Below are positions 45,142 to 55,466 of a stretch of 64,000 bases of DNA, piece by piece. Position 1 is the stretch's first letter. Every line of letters begins with the position of its first letter. The notes under the pieces were generated by a model that saw only the letters and a list, made by a program, of their open reading frames with translations, was not told the origin of the DNA and searched no databases. A program made the position numbers and the translations under genes. Origin of the DNA: Holtermannia corniformis. Its lineage: Eukaryota > Basidiomycota > Tremellomycetes > Holtermanniales. The DNA is taken from NCBI GenBank assembly GCA_001599935.1, contig BCIJ01000014.1, positions 186,001-250,000 on the forward strand, given 5' to 3'.

Positions 45142-45646
45142 TCATCTTGTAGGCCGACCAGCACGACGGTCTTCTCGTCGCTGCGCGACCTGTGACCTCG
45201 CATCAGCATGTTCGTTGCGCCGTGAGGACACGAGCTGACCCAAGACGCCTTGCATTCGCGATACGCCTTGAAGAACTCGAAGCACTGCGAGGGTGGGGTG
45301 AGCAGGGGAGTAGCGAGCGAAGCAATGTCACGCAGGCAGGCCATACCTCTTCACGGTTGTAATGGCTTCGCTCCATACAGTCCAATGAAGCCTTTGCCGC
45401 CGCCTCGCAAGGATCAGCAAACTGTCCGGCAGACTATCAGTACAACCTCTGTTGGTGTCCACACAGTCCACACCTTTGAAGCAGCACTCCGTCCCTAGAC
45501 TCATCAGTCTAGCTCACCACACAACCAGCGAAACCGACCTGAAACGTCCGCCGATAATCCGCCGGTTTCTCGAGCTCTGGCCCCGGTGGCTCCGGACGGT
45601 CTTCGTATGGCGTTGGGAGCTTTGAAGGCGGGACTTGGGTTGCCAT
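45142..45646 (-). CDS. cox23: Cytochrome c oxidase assembly factor Cox23 (twin CX9C)
   Basis: Intermembrane-space protein imported by the Mia40 pathway and needed for cytochrome oxidase assembly, with a link to copper delivery. Start at 45646 (MATQVPPSKLPTPYEDRP). After a short intron comes FADPCEAAAKASLDCMERSH then YNREE, spliced to CFEFFKAYRECKASW. Both C-x9-C pairs are complete (CEAAAKASLDC and CFEFFKAYREC), and the DPC...AAKAS.DC pattern is that of Cox23 rather than Cox17 or Cox19. A final intron after KASW gives VAQRREDRRAGRPTR, the usual QRR-type end, with the stop at 45142. Reading through that intron instead would give a Cys-rich extension to 45081, which is less like the family. Confidence 0.85.
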
Positions 45647-45774
45647 AGCGTCCTACAGTCGTTGCCAGCAGCGAAAGCCGATCGAGTTGTGAGGTTGGTG
45701 CCCACACGTGATGAGCACAGACGTCGGAGCAGGGATCGTTGCAGCCGCCGTGTGCACTACCGACCGCCGTGTGC

Positions 45775-47010
45775 ATGATGGGAGCGTTGGCGACGCTGGC
45801 TGCCATCGGCATGGCCGTAGGGTGCGTCAGGACTGTACACCAGACTGGGAGTGAGAAAACTGATGCGCTCAGGCCACCGCTCATCTACGCCGATCAGGTG
45901 GGTGACAGAGTTGACTTGGTCAAGGCATCCTAGAGCTGAGATCGTATAGGCATATAGCATCGTCAAAAAAAAGTGAGATCGACGTCACAGATTCAAGTCG
46001 TACATAGCTGACGCCCGTGCAGGGACTCGTCCGGGTTCTCGCATGGTGCTTCAGACCCGTAACGGGACACTTGTGCACTCACTAACATGGCTCGTGCAGA
46101 TGTCTGTGGCGTGATCATGGTCGCCAACATTATCCGCATCTTCTTCTGGCTCGGGAACCGCTTCGAGACGCGTTAGTCGCTCGACCCCACTCTGCGCCAG
46201 CTCACACCCGCAGCGCTCCTCGTCCAGTCTCTGCTCCTGATCCTCTCTCAACTCCTGCTACTCGCCCTCTGCCTCCACTACGCCCCGGATCACCCCAGTG
46301 AACAACCAAGTACTCGTAGGCGGCCATACGATTTCTGGCAGTGGGAGGGCTATGGCGCGTATCTCGAGTTCTTGGCCGGGTTGATTGTGGTGTTGGGCGT
46401 GCTGCAGGTGATTCTCGGGCGGTGGATGTGGTATGTTCTGTGCGGATACCGATCGCTAGCGCTGACATGTTAGGTATATCGATGCGTGGGTGCTACACAG
46501 CCACAGCGTTTCGCGCGAGCTGATGTGATCCAGGCTCGGCTTCATCGCGTTGACGATCGGTACGTCGACTCGGTGGTCAGCACCAAGCCGCAGCTCACTC
46601 ACCCTACAGAATCAACGCTTCCGATCCCGCAGTTCATCTCAAACTACAAACGCAAGTCTTGCTACGGTTTCCGCGAGTCGACGCTCGCAGGCTGGTTTGG
46701 CGGTGATCTGTTCAAGTGCGTGCTGTGCGCCACCCTGGATACCCAAACTCACAGCATCACACAGAACGGGCTACTTTTTCCTTCGAGGGAACCCGGTCCA
46801 GTTTAAAGTCACGGCCATCATGACGCTCTGCTGGGATACTGGTACGCTCCCGCTCAGACGACGTAAGCGTAGGATGTAGGCAAGCTGACAGACGTCGTAG
46901 CGGTGCTCGTGCAACGGATCCGATATGGCTCCAAGCCGCCTGCAACGTTGCCGACGCGGTCGGAAGAGTTTGCGGATGAGCATGTCGGGCTGAGTCAGGC
47001 GGGGCGGTGA
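45775..47010 (+). CDS. PQ-loop membrane protein (Any1/Cfs1; SLC66A2 type)
   Basis: Endomembrane protein; yeast Any1 acts against phospholipid flippases and affects Golgi/endosome lipid asymmetry. Exons join MMGALATLAAIGMAVG to PPLIYADQ, then VIMVANIIRIFFWLGNRFET, LLVQSLLLILSQLLLLALCL, EFLAGLIVVLGVLQVILGRW and LGFIALTIESTLPIPQFISN (PQ motif). KRKSCYGFRESTLAGWFGGD is followed by LFK joined to TGYFFLRGNPVQFKVTAIMT and LCWDTAVLVQRI. The order and the ESTLPIPQF...K.KS.YGFR...WF-GD signature are specific for this family. The stop is at 47010 (GLSQAGR). The start is the weakest point: an ATG at 45713 in another frame could provide an extra exon. Confidence 0.85.
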
Positions 47011-47155
47011 TGCATCAGTATCTATCTCGTGGAACACCCTTGTCCAGCGGTCACCGAACGGCGACAGGGCCGAAGGCTTGCTAGCGACCGTCTAGCAAAA
47101 AGGGGAATCCTGCTCAGCTCGACGGCTCCATCAACGCCGTCTTTGTACATTCGCC

Positions 47156-47910
47156 ATGGTCGTAAGTCAAACCTACGATCCACACACCGCTCACGATCAT
47201 CTAGAAACTGCAACTGCAAATCAAGCTCGAGCTCGAGGGCGTGACAGACGTCCAGCCGGTCGATGACTACTACGAGTACTACTTTACGGTGCGTCACTTG
47301 GGCCTGTGCAGCTATCATGCAACGCATAGTGACTGACGTTGGGACATAGGTTCAGTGTACCGCTTGTCGAGCCGAGCACTCGAAGATTGTCTCGTTCAAC
47401 CAAAAGGTCGGTTTCGATCGAGCTTGCGTTGAAGCGTCTCACTGGCAGCTCGGTGGGCTCAGACTGACTGTGTGCTGTAGGAGGAGGCTGAATTGAGTGG
47501 ATCCCGCGGGAGTGCGAATTTCGTCTGGCGGTGTAGCTTTTGCAAGGTGCGTACCGAGCCCGTCCAACGCATATCCCACTTGGAGCTGACTACACCAGCG
47601 AGAGCATTCCGCCTCGTTCCTGCCCGCAACTCCCAAAACCAAATCAACCTTACCGATCCCGTACGCGTCCGACACGGCGTCGTTTGAACCGTTCATCACG
47701 CTCGACTGCCGCGGTCTCGAGTTGACCCAGTTTCATTTCCGAGGTCAATGGAAATGTCGAGGTGTCGAGAGCGGAACCGAGTTTGAGTTTGATTTGGATG
47801 ATAAAGAGGGCGATGGCCAGGGCGAGGATGCGCGCTGGGATGATTATGATGAGAAGCAGGGTGAACCCGTGGGCGTTAGTGAGATGGAGGCGAGGTTTGT
47901 CAAGGTCTAG
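47156..47910 (+). CDS. CXXC zinc-binding protein (CZIB/C1orf123, DUF866)
   Basis: Conserved eukaryotic protein of poorly known role (yeast YCR090C). Exon 1 is only ATG GTC at 47156-47161, followed by gtaagtc. Exon 2 starts KLQLQIKLELEGVTDVQPVD then DYYEYYFT. Exon 3 (VQCTACRAEHSKIVSFNQK) carries the first C-x-x-C, and the next exon (FVWRCSFCK joined to RESTASF) carries the second, so the zinc site is complete. Then come PYASDTASFEPFITLDCRGL and ELTQFHFRGQWKCRGVESGT. The last part is acidic (DDKEGDGQGEDARWDD), ending EMEARFVKV at 47910. The two-residue first exon explains why no long ATG ORF exists. Confidence 0.9.
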
Positions 47911-48018
47911 GTGATGCATTGCTGGTCGCAGAGCCGGGACAGCTGCAGCGGTGGAGGTCTGTCCAACCACGAAGCATCGACAATGGCACACACAGCAGCT
48001 TGTAGCTCTCGAGCCATC

Positions 48019-48632
48019 ATGCAGCGCCCGGATCCTGACCTCGTCGCGCTCGCTTCAACGCTTCTGACCTCGCTGTCCAGCCAAGACCGTGCGTGCTGCT
48101 AGAAACCAAGTGTTGCGCTCGGCCTGACTCGACTCAGCGTCCGAAGAGCAGCTACTTACCTTGCACGCCGTGTTCGGTACCACCCTGCAAGCTGCTCTAG
48201 ACCTCGTAGACCGCGGCGAGGGTGCGTCTATCCCGATTCAGTAGAGGTACTGAACCATGTCCATCAGTCGTCCGTATCTCCCTCTCGCACGGCCGCACCA
48301 TCACACAAGTGCGCCATCGATACGTACGTCGAGACGATACTGACCTCTGCCTTCAGGTCGCGAGCTCGTCCGGGCCGCCGCATACAGTCCACTTTCCATC
48401 AACGCTATCATCCCACACCCTGCCCTACTGCCCCTGTACGGCCTTTGCGTTTTCCGCCATCTCGAGCGGCAAGACGGTGGTGGTGCGTCACGCGTCTGGA
48501 TACGCCGGGGAATACTGACGAGGCTAGTGCAAACATCTCTTGGCGTTGCGGATCGCTGAAAGGACCGGGAGGGTGGTCGAGACCAACGTTGGCGATGACG
48601 CTGTTGTTGGGTTGCTTGCGTTGGCGAGGTGA
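48019..48632 (+). CDS. sws1: SWIM-domain homologous recombination factor Sws1 (ZSWIM7)
   Basis: Partner of RAD51-paralog complexes (Shu complex) that promotes strand-exchange filaments. Exons: MQRPDPDLVALASTLLTSLS, then SEEQLLTLHAVFGTTLQAAL with DLVDR, then VVRISLSHGRTITQ. VASSSGPPHTVHFPSTLSSH follows, then TLPYCPCTAFAFSAISSGKT and VV, with CKHLLALRIAERTGRVVE and VGLLALAR last. The SWIM zinc motif C-x-C-x(n)-C-x-H is complete (CPC...CKH), split by an intron before CKH. Size of about 150 residues fits the family. About five short introns. It is convergent with TAF10, about 290 bp away. Confidence 0.85.
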
Positions 48633-48920
48633 TCTTGCCGTATGTACGAGCGAGCGAGTTGCGTGAGTCTTGGCTCCATCGGCGGCAGTGTCGATGACTG
48701 ACAATCTTGTGGATTCGGTGGGACGACGGTCAGCGACCAGACAACGGTTATCAATGTGCAGACTTTGCAGCGCACGGCTTGCGGATGCCGCACAGGAATC
48801 AAGATTACGACTCAAGGGCGTATCGAAAGATGAATCGTAGCCTAGTATACAAGTACAATGCAGCCTCCACCTCGGACTCGTCACAAGTCTGCAGAGCATG
48901 AGCCAACTCTCCCAAGCTCG

Positions 48921-49635
48921 CTAGCACCCACAGTATTCCGGTTTCTTGACATTGACCCCGTGCTCACCCAAGGCCAATCCCAGGTCATCCATCGTCAGCG
49001 TCACGCGATTCTTATCCTGTTGCAGCCGGTATCAGCCCGCGCCCCGGACTGAACAGCCAGCGCCTCACCTTTGCGCTCCCGGGCCGATGCCTCGTCCCAA
49101 CATTCTGCCCGTTGACGCGCAAGCGCGCATAATGGAACGCGTCCGACGACAAGTCTGCGACAAACTTTTGTGCGGCGAGCGAGACGAGGCGTTTGCTACG
49201 TCAGCCGTCAGCCCGTCCCATTGGCATCCAGCATTCCTCCGCTCACAGTCTCGGATCAGAGCATTCGAACCCAGCGCGCTCTAGGTAGAAATCGGTCACT
49301 TCGTCCGGGATCTGCTCGCTCGGATCAGTGGCCGCTAGGTGGCGAGGTCGCACACGCACCAGAGGTTGGTACCCGTCCAACACGCCGAGAAACTGTCCTA
49401 GACTGCGGTCTTTTCGTGCAACCTCTTCTTCCCGTCGGGTCATGGGTGCTGCGACTGGCTCGGCTGCTGCGGTAGGAGCCGCTGAGGCTGACGAGGACGC
49501 TTCGGCCATCCAGCCGTGGCGTGGTTGGCCTTGACCCGTCGCGATCGCGGCCCCTGCTGCTGCCGGGGCCTGTTGGGTGGTAGAAGTCGGAGCTGGTGCT
49601 AGTGCAGGCGAGTCGACTTTGATAGGTTCTGACAT
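48921..49635 (-). CDS. taf10: TFIID/SAGA subunit TAF10
   Basis: Histone-fold subunit shared by TFIID and SAGA. Start at 49635 (MSEPIKVDSPALAPAPTS). The N-terminus of about 75 residues is Ala/Pro/Ser-rich. The core follows: DRSLGQFLGVLDGYQPL, spliced to IPDEVTDFYLERAGFECSDP (the TAF10 signature), then RLVSLAAQKFV-type sequence with SSDAFHYARLRVNGQN. A last exon, DKNRVTLTMDDLGLALGEHG, ends KKPEYCGC at 48921. IPDEVTxxYLxxAGF and TLTMDDL are diagnostic. Three introns. Confidence 0.95.
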
Positions 49636-49863
49636 TCTGCTCACGGTAGTCGACTGCACCACCTTTGGCCTGTCCAGGCGGGTACAATCATCGCGGAGCA
49701 TTTTCACTCGGCTACCAACTTAACGTCAAGACGATGCATTTCATTGCCGAGTTTACGAGCCCTAGAGCGCAGCCATAAAGAGAGAGAGGCGAAGACGAAG
49801 GTACGAAAGGGTGCGGGATGAATGCTTTGATGGATGCTGCTGACAATCATGACGAGGACAAGG

Positions 49864-51306
49864 CTAGTAACCGCTCATACGAGGCATCGGCATCGGGTAC
49901 CCATTCGGCAGCTTGCCGTGGTTTTGCGCGTGCTGGCCGTTGAACGCGCCCTGGGGACCAGCGATCCCGGGTGCATTCAGGCTGCCGAGGTAGGTTGGCA
50001 TGATGCGCCGTCGGGTCCGCTGCGGGTGGTGGGCGGCCATGCCGAATGCTGATTTCCGTGGACTGGCGGGGGCACCGTACGAGAGAGGGCCGGTGAAGCC
50101 GTACGAGACTGAGGGTGAGCGCGAACGCTCGCCTAGAGGCTGGCGCGCGACGGAATTGGAGCGAGAGTTGGTACCGCCGCCACCGAGCTTGACACCGCCA
50201 CCTAGGACGCCGACGTTGACGCCGTCGTAGCGCTGGACGGTCGCGGTCCCGCCTGGAGTCTGCGTCCCGGGCGTGACCGTCTTGCCGCTGCCGCCCGACG
50301 TAGGCGTGGTCGGTCTCGGATCCTTTGCAGAGTCACCCGTGTGCGAAGCGACCAGGAAAGGGTCTGCTGAACCCGGTCGAGGGCCCGGCGTCAACAACGT
50401 CGTGTTGTTCGAGGCGTTGGATGTCGAGCTAGCGATCGAGCTGTTGCTAGTGTGACGACGGCCACTCGACGTCGAGTGCTGGTCGTCCGAGCTAGACGCC
50501 GAGCTGTGCGATTCAGCGGGTGAGCCTGCTCGCGGCAACGGCGCCTGTACGAATGCAGGCAAGAGCGAGGGGGAGGGGGACGAGGGTGCACCTGCCGAGT
50601 CGGTGTCGGACGGCGCAGCGGGAGTGGGAGGGATGTGGAACAGTGCAGGTGCTCGGATAGGGATCGCTCGTGATACACGAGCGGGGGTGATGACGGTCGT
50701 GCTAGCCACGGCGGCAGCCGGTGCAGGCACACTGGCGGTCACGGTGCAAGCAGCCTGCCAGACCGTCTGGCAGCGGTCTACACACCACGGCATCAGCCAA
50801 AGCTCTCCGCCAAAAGAAAAGCACACACCTCGTTTGCCCGGTCGCAAGCCTGGTTCAAACTCTGCATCTTCCCAGTCCCAGCCGCCCTCTCGAAAGGTGA
50901 CCAAGCCCGGGTCGATCCAGAGCTCCCACTCGCCCTTTTTACCCTCGCCGACGGCTGTGAGCCATTCGAGCGGGTCGATCCCGTGCGTCTTTGCGGCCTC
51001 TCGTAGAGGTTTCGGCAAGACTCTGGGGAACGCAATGAGCGAGCGGTAGCCCGAGCCGGCGTGGGGTGTTGACGGTTCCCAGCTCGAGGCCGCTAGCCTC
51101 GCTTGGAGCGAGCTCGTCAGTGTTGCGCGGAGAGCAGAGATGGTGGAAGCAGGGTAGGCCACCTGCAAGGGTCGCAGCAGAAAGTCGACGGCATGGCCGA
51201 CGGCGATTGGTAAGCCGAGGTCGTCGGTGTTGTTGTTGTCATGATCAGCATCGTGCGGCCAGGCAGTCGCGACGGCCTTGTCTGCGTTGGGAGTTGACGG
51301 TGTCAT
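49864..51306 (-). CDS. BTG/Tob-family (anti-proliferative domain) protein
   Basis: Single exon. The open frame extends to 51480, but the first ATG is at 51306, giving 480 residues. The BTG/Tob domain spans residues of about 35-170: AVGHAVDFLLRPLQVAYPAS, LRATLTSSLQARLAASSWEP, PHAGSGYRSLIAFPR, KTHGIDPLEWLTAV and GEWELWIDPGLVTFREG. These correspond to box A (W-P..P-GSG-R) and the LWIDP-E-V box of BTG1/Tob1. In animals the domain binds CAF1/CCR4 deadenylase. The C-terminal 300 residues are Ser/Pro/Gly-rich, with SPS motifs typical of kinase-regulated regions, ending PMPRMSGY. A role in mRNA deadenylation is inferred. S. cerevisiae lacks a clear homolog. Confidence 0.75.
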   Translation of the reverse strand: MTPSTPNADKAVATAWPHDADHDNNNTDDLGLPIAVGHAVDFLLRPLQVAYPASTISALRATLTSSLQARLAASSWEPSTPHAGSGYRSLIAFPRVLPKPLREAAKTHGIDPLEWLTAVGEGKKGEWELWIDPGLVTFREGGWDWEDAEFEPGLRPGKRGVCFSFGGELWLMPWCVDRCQTVWQAACTVTASVPAPAAAVASTTVITPARVSRAIPIRAPALFHIPPTPAAPSDTDSAGAPSSPSPSLLPAFVQAPLPRAGSPAESHSSASSSDDQHSTSSGRRHTSNSSIASSTSNASNNTTLLTPGPRPGSADPFLVASHTGDSAKDPRPTTPTSGGSGKTVTPGTQTPGGTATVQRYDGVNVGVLGGGVKLGGGGTNSRSNSVARQPLGERSRSPSVSYGFTGPLSYGAPASPRKSAFGMAAHHPQRTRRRIMPTYLGSLNAPGIAGPQGAFNGQHAQNHGKLPNGYPMPMPRMSGY

Positions 51307-51676
51307 TCTGATGCAAGCAGTCCAGTGGCCAGTCGCAAGGGCATTCAGCAGTTGGGTCGCCACTGGTTTGTTTTGCGGGTGTAAACACTCGATGTGGAGC
51401 TCGCTCGGCTGTGCTGAGTCCCGGTGTGACCCGATGGGATGAGCGGAGGCAGTCGAGGGTGATGAAGGGATGTCGAGCACACAGGAAGGAGGATGCTGGC
51501 TCGCTCTAGGCCGAGCTCAAAGGGGAGTACGGTTCAGTGAGCAGGCGGGTTCACGACGGCCCACTCGAACAAACCATTGCCAAATCCGGAAAGTCACGGG
51601 GTTCCGCCGGATGTCCGACCAGCCGGGACGTATCCATATCAAGCGCAGATAATAGAACACGCTACTTGTCGCGAAA
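51307..51676. other. Intergenic gap
   Basis: About 370 bases between the BTG-domain start and the end of the Crinkler-type gene. No coding signal except possible extension of either neighbour. Confidence 0.45.
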
Positions 51677-53748
51677 TCATACACTCGTCGCTCTCATTCT
51701 CCTCATCATCACCGATCCCGCATTGCCATCGGTTTCACTCATCCCGAGTGTCTCGGCCGTTTGGAGTTGATGTAGTGGCAGTGATCTTCGTCTAGTGCTC
51801 GGTGTCGCAAAGTTGGATTCTGTACAGATACGACCGAGCTCGCGACCGCCTTGTGTTGTGTGGTCAGCACACGGCGCTACCCGCCAAGGCACACTGCTCA
51901 CCGGCTCCATGATGGGTACAACGACAAAGCCAACTGTAAAAGCCGCTTCGAGTCTCCGTACGCGTTCCATGTCATCCCCTTTGCTCACTTGCAGGCTCGT
52001 GTTCATCGACTCATCATCAGCACAAAGGGCGAGTAGCTGCCTGCCGGTTGCCTCGTCGGGCACAACGAAGACGTAGATGAGTCGCTCGTCCTCTCCCAGC
52101 GCATCCTTCAGCCAAATGATTCCCTTGGCGTGGATGTCGTGCTGAGTATTGATCGTCGCTTGGAGGACTAGGGTTGTATCAGGTTCTCCAGCGTGAAACG
52201 GAAAGCGGTACAATCCGTCAATCACTGCCGCACCGGGGTCGAGAATGTACAACAGGTTGCGCTCGATAGGAGCCTTGGCGAGGTCCGCTGTTGCGGGAGT
52301 CCGAGGTACTGGTAACCGTAATTCTAGGTGGCGGCCGCCTTTGAATTGGACTCGAACGAGTTGTGAGGCCGCAAGCAGATGCAATGCCCAATGCTCGTAG
52401 AGCTTTCCTCGTACGACAGGGTCTGGGACAAACAGGCTTGCAGTCTCGAGCCGCTCCAACATGCTCACAGTCGCCTGCCGACTCACGAACATGTAGAGGA
52501 GAAACTGCGTCGGTAGAATGTAACGGCAATTCGCCATCTCGCCAAACCAGTGTGGAGATGGTCGGCCGGTCTCGAGGTCCGAAAGCCCAAAGACATCATT
52601 GACGGCTGGTTCGCAGAAAAACAAGACGTGAAAGTTGTCGAATTCCTTGACGCCATCGACATACGTCACGCCTAACTCGGCGACCCTGGGCCAGGTTACC
52701 CAGTCTTCGCTCCTGAAAAGCGAGTGGATTCTTCTGACCCATACGGTAAAGTCACGCGATTGGCCGGCAAAATCTTCCGGCGACTGCGCGCTCTTCCGAA
52801 TCCTAGCCGTCAGTGCCTCTCGAGGAACGGGACCGAGGATCCGGAAGACCTCCATTGGAGTATAGTCGCCCGGGGTGAGAGCTTGTGACAAGCCGAGTGC
52901 AGACCGGAAGAAGCTGCGACTCTGTTAGTGGCACTGTCGACTACAATAAGACCTTTGGACTCACAGAAGCTGCTGGAATTCGGCCTCCGACCACAGTAGC
53001 ATGGTATAGAAGGCCAAGGGCGTGCTTTTGTGCTTGGTCCAGCGCCTCGTGTGCTTGTCTTTTGGCGAGGTCGCGTAGACGGTCACGGGGGGTGGCCTTG
53101 TGCTATACGTTAATCTTCCTGGCGGCTCACCGGGGACCGTACTATCGGCATACGCGTTGGCGTCGAGCAGTAACACGATTTTCCCAACTGTGGCGGGAGG
53201 ACAGTAGAAGTTTTGATCGCCTCGGAACACTCCAGCGTCTGAGAAAACGAGAAACTCTCCAGGCTCTGCGTTCAGGGCGACTAGCTGGCGTATGGCGAGA
53301 CAGCGAGCCAATAAATAGCGGAGGCATTCGGATTTACCTATACAGTGTGAGCAGAGCACATTGAATGAGAATGATATCCCTCACCGACTCCGGGGTGTCC
53401 AACAACTACCGAGCCCTCGACGCATGCAGCTGGCATGGCGTCGGAGCACTGACGAGTCACCCTGTGCCAGATCTCTCGATAGCTTTCTCGAACAAGAAGC
53501 GGCGTATCCGTCCAGGAGAGGCTAGGCTTGCTCAAGGTGTAACCCTTCGCGATGAGCTTGCTACCTGCCGGCACATGACAGGTCCGCAACGCTAGATCTC
53601 TCGTCCCAGTCGCGTTCTCGCTGATGACAAACTCGACGTCGATGTTCTCTGGTTTGCCCCAGTATTCCTTGTAGAAACAAACTGCCCAGCCTTGATTCAC
53701 ACGCGTGAGGGGGTGCTTCTCGTCTCCGCTTTCAGGGACGGCCGTCAT
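51677..53748 (-). CDS. Crinkler/RHS-type P-loop NTPase protein
   Basis: Start at 53748 (MTAVPESGDEKHPLTRVN). An N-terminal domain of about 75 residues is followed by LLVRESYREIWHRVTRQCSD, the usual lead-in of CRN/retrotransposon-hot-spot NTPases. The Walker A motif GHPGVG joined to KSECLRYLL is split by an intron (donor gtgagg, acceptor tatag). The Walker B-like strand is GKIVLLLDANAYAD. After it come YATSPKDKHTRRWTKH and the FYTMLLWSEAEFQQLL sensor region, then MEVFRILGPVPREALTARIR, matching the GG(I/V)PR motif of this family. The C-terminal part (LYRFPFHAGEPDTTLVLQAT then INTQHDIHAKGIIWLKDALG) has the D...(Q/E)xK-like layout of the fused nuclease-like domain, but catalytic residues are not certain. 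About 650 residues. Such genes are patchy in fungi and in oomycetes include effectors. A last intron near 51910 could change the tail. Confidence 0.72.
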
Positions 53749-54252
53749 GGCGGGCGTGATTGTGGTGCTGATGGAGTGATGACGAGGTTGATGAAGACTT
53801 TGGCTGTTTGCTCAGTCTTGTGCGGCTTGTTCGGTGGACGGGGTGGCAAGGTGCGGGGCTCAGCTGTAAGGGTTAGGCTTCGGCCTTTGCGGTGTTTAGG
53901 TGTCTAGAAGCCAGAGGGGGTCAGCGGCGAGTGTCTAGATCGATTGTACAGCTTTCGCCTATGTACAATCTTCTCTCTCTCTCTGACATCAGCAAGCAAT
54001 TCTAGCGGAGGACGGACCGTGGCAAGCGTCCCTCGCTGATCACTTACCAAGTCTGCAGCTCGGCAGCTATCTCGCGACTGATGACAGTCACTACAGGTCG
54101 AGGGAAACACCATGATCTATGCAGCTCATCTATCACACACAGGATCATGCAGACTCCTATCCTTAATCCGCGCGATTCTTGGGTCACGTGCTTGCGATCC
54201 TTTTTACTTTCACGTGTCAAAACGCAGAGAAAATACCTCCACTTGACTTACG
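53749..54252. other. Intergenic region upstream of the Crinkler-type gene
   Basis: About 500 bases with a (TC)n tract at about 53970-53985. No gene seen. Confidence 0.45.
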
Positions 54253-54663
54253 TTACGCCATCGCGGTGTTGAAGAACTGTTTGACATCCATTAGAGACGC
54301 GATGGTCCCACTGGGTTTGACCATGAGCGATCGCACGGATACCCAGCAGTCGCGCTCTTCGCTCAAGACGTAGCGCTCTCCTTGAGGTGCATCGCCCAGT
54401 ACGATAGTCCCAAAGGGCACCAGTGATTCTACTAGATGTCAGAGTGGACAGGGGGCCGTCGCTCGTTCAAAGCACTTGTAACCATAGACTTCAGCAGGTG
54501 GGAGAAGCAGTACCTCGTAGCGCAAAATGGCGCCAGGATCATTCTTAGAGCTCGCCACAGGCTTCACGTCTCCCAAAGACGGACACACCACGCAAGACCC
54601 AGGTGCATCATTTTGTCGTTGACATTGACAATAAAAGTTGGGAACCAACGTCATCTCAAGCAT
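54253..54663 (-). CDS. Hypothetical protein next to the Crinkler-type gene
   Basis: The frame from about 54663 reads MLEMTLVPNFYCQCQRQND, then APGSCVVCPSLGDVKPVASS and AILRYEVLLLPPAEVY. A probable intron (gttacaag...ctctgacatctag) keeps frame into VESLVPFGTIVLGDAPQGER, DCWVSVRSLMVKPSGTIASL and FFNTAMA, with the stop at 54253. The paired Cys (CQCQ and CVVC) could bind a metal. The alternating hydrophobic strands look like a real beta-rich domain. No family recognised. Its start abuts the stop of the next gene upstream, so the two may be one spliced gene. Confidence 0.45.
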
Positions 54664-55027
54664 CCCAGCATAGACGCTCAAACCAGCTGGTTAGCTCCTC
54701 GGTTCGTGCTCCACCGTGAGCGGACAGCCAGGACTGAAACTGCGCTTTGCGCTTGCTTGCAGCTTGACGTGTGAGCTGCATCTTCTCCTGCTCGCTGAGA
54801 TTTGACTCGTAGCCGCTCAGCGCTGCGTGATCGGCGTCACTCACGACTTTGAGGCGCGGAGTAATCTCGCCTCTCTGACATCCGATGGATAGTAAGTAGA
54901 CGTACGTGTTGCTTTCACTATCCAGTAAGTGAGCTTCGCTATTGAGCTTTGCTGTGTTGCTTGGGTCGATGACACCCAGACTTCCGGTGTCAAAGTCTGG
55001 AATAGCTGTCAGGTCTTCGCTTGACAT
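54656..55027 (-). CDS. Hypothetical small protein, family C copy 1
   Basis: ATG at 55027; 123 residues: MSSEDLTAIPDFDTGSLGVI, DPSNTAKLNSEAHLLDSESN, TYVYLLSIGCQRGEITPRLK, then a helical end (NLSEQEKMQLTRQAASKRKA, QFQSWLSAHGG). The layout LG(x)xDPxN...AH, a strand ending in SI(G/E), a x-I-x-P-x-x-K strand, and an NLS(E/D)(Q/E) helix ending in SW/W-x-(x)-A resembles the ORF at 55467-55859, suggesting distant paralogs. No known domain. May continue into the overlapping downstream gene by splicing. Confidence 0.5.
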   Translation of the reverse strand: MSSEDLTAIPDFDTGSLGVIDPSNTAKLNSEAHLLDSESNTYVYLLSIGCQRGEITPRLKVVSDADHAALSGYESNLSEQEKMQLTRQAASKRKAQFQSWLSAHGGARTEELTSWFERLCWDA

Positions 55028-55466
55028 CCGGGGACAGTATGGGGAGAGAAGGAAAGTCGATTCGATGTCTATAAGGGAAATATGTCTCGCAGACGTCCAG
55101 GTGAGTTATAAGTATGTACCGAAAGACCGCATCACGTCAGTTGCACAAAGGGATCTCAAATTGGCTCATTTGCCGCTTGACAAAGACCAAATCACAGATC
55201 TCGCGATGGACGGACAGCAATGTATGCTAAATTGGCTGAGACGTCTCGTAGACTAACGTTGGCGGAGCGGCCTTGGCGGTATTAGTACATATACACTGTG
55301 TGAGCCGTCTCTATACGTCTGCATTTGCCCTGCGTGCTCGGGGATCCAAGCCATGTACATACACGACCCCAGTGAGACCCTACACGCTGTGGCGTCACCA
55401 ACTGAGGCTGCACCAGGAAGCATGGCGTCCCAAGTAACCTCACGCATGCATCTCGCTGATGGGCTA
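55028..55466. other. Intergenic gap
   Basis: About 440 bases between two small minus-strand ORFs. No gene seen. Confidence 0.45.

Noticed and set aside
51307..51480. N-terminal extension of the BTG-domain protein up to 51480
   Set aside because: The frame is open but the first codon is GTG; the first ATG is 51306 and the domain is complete from there. An upstream exon is not excluded.
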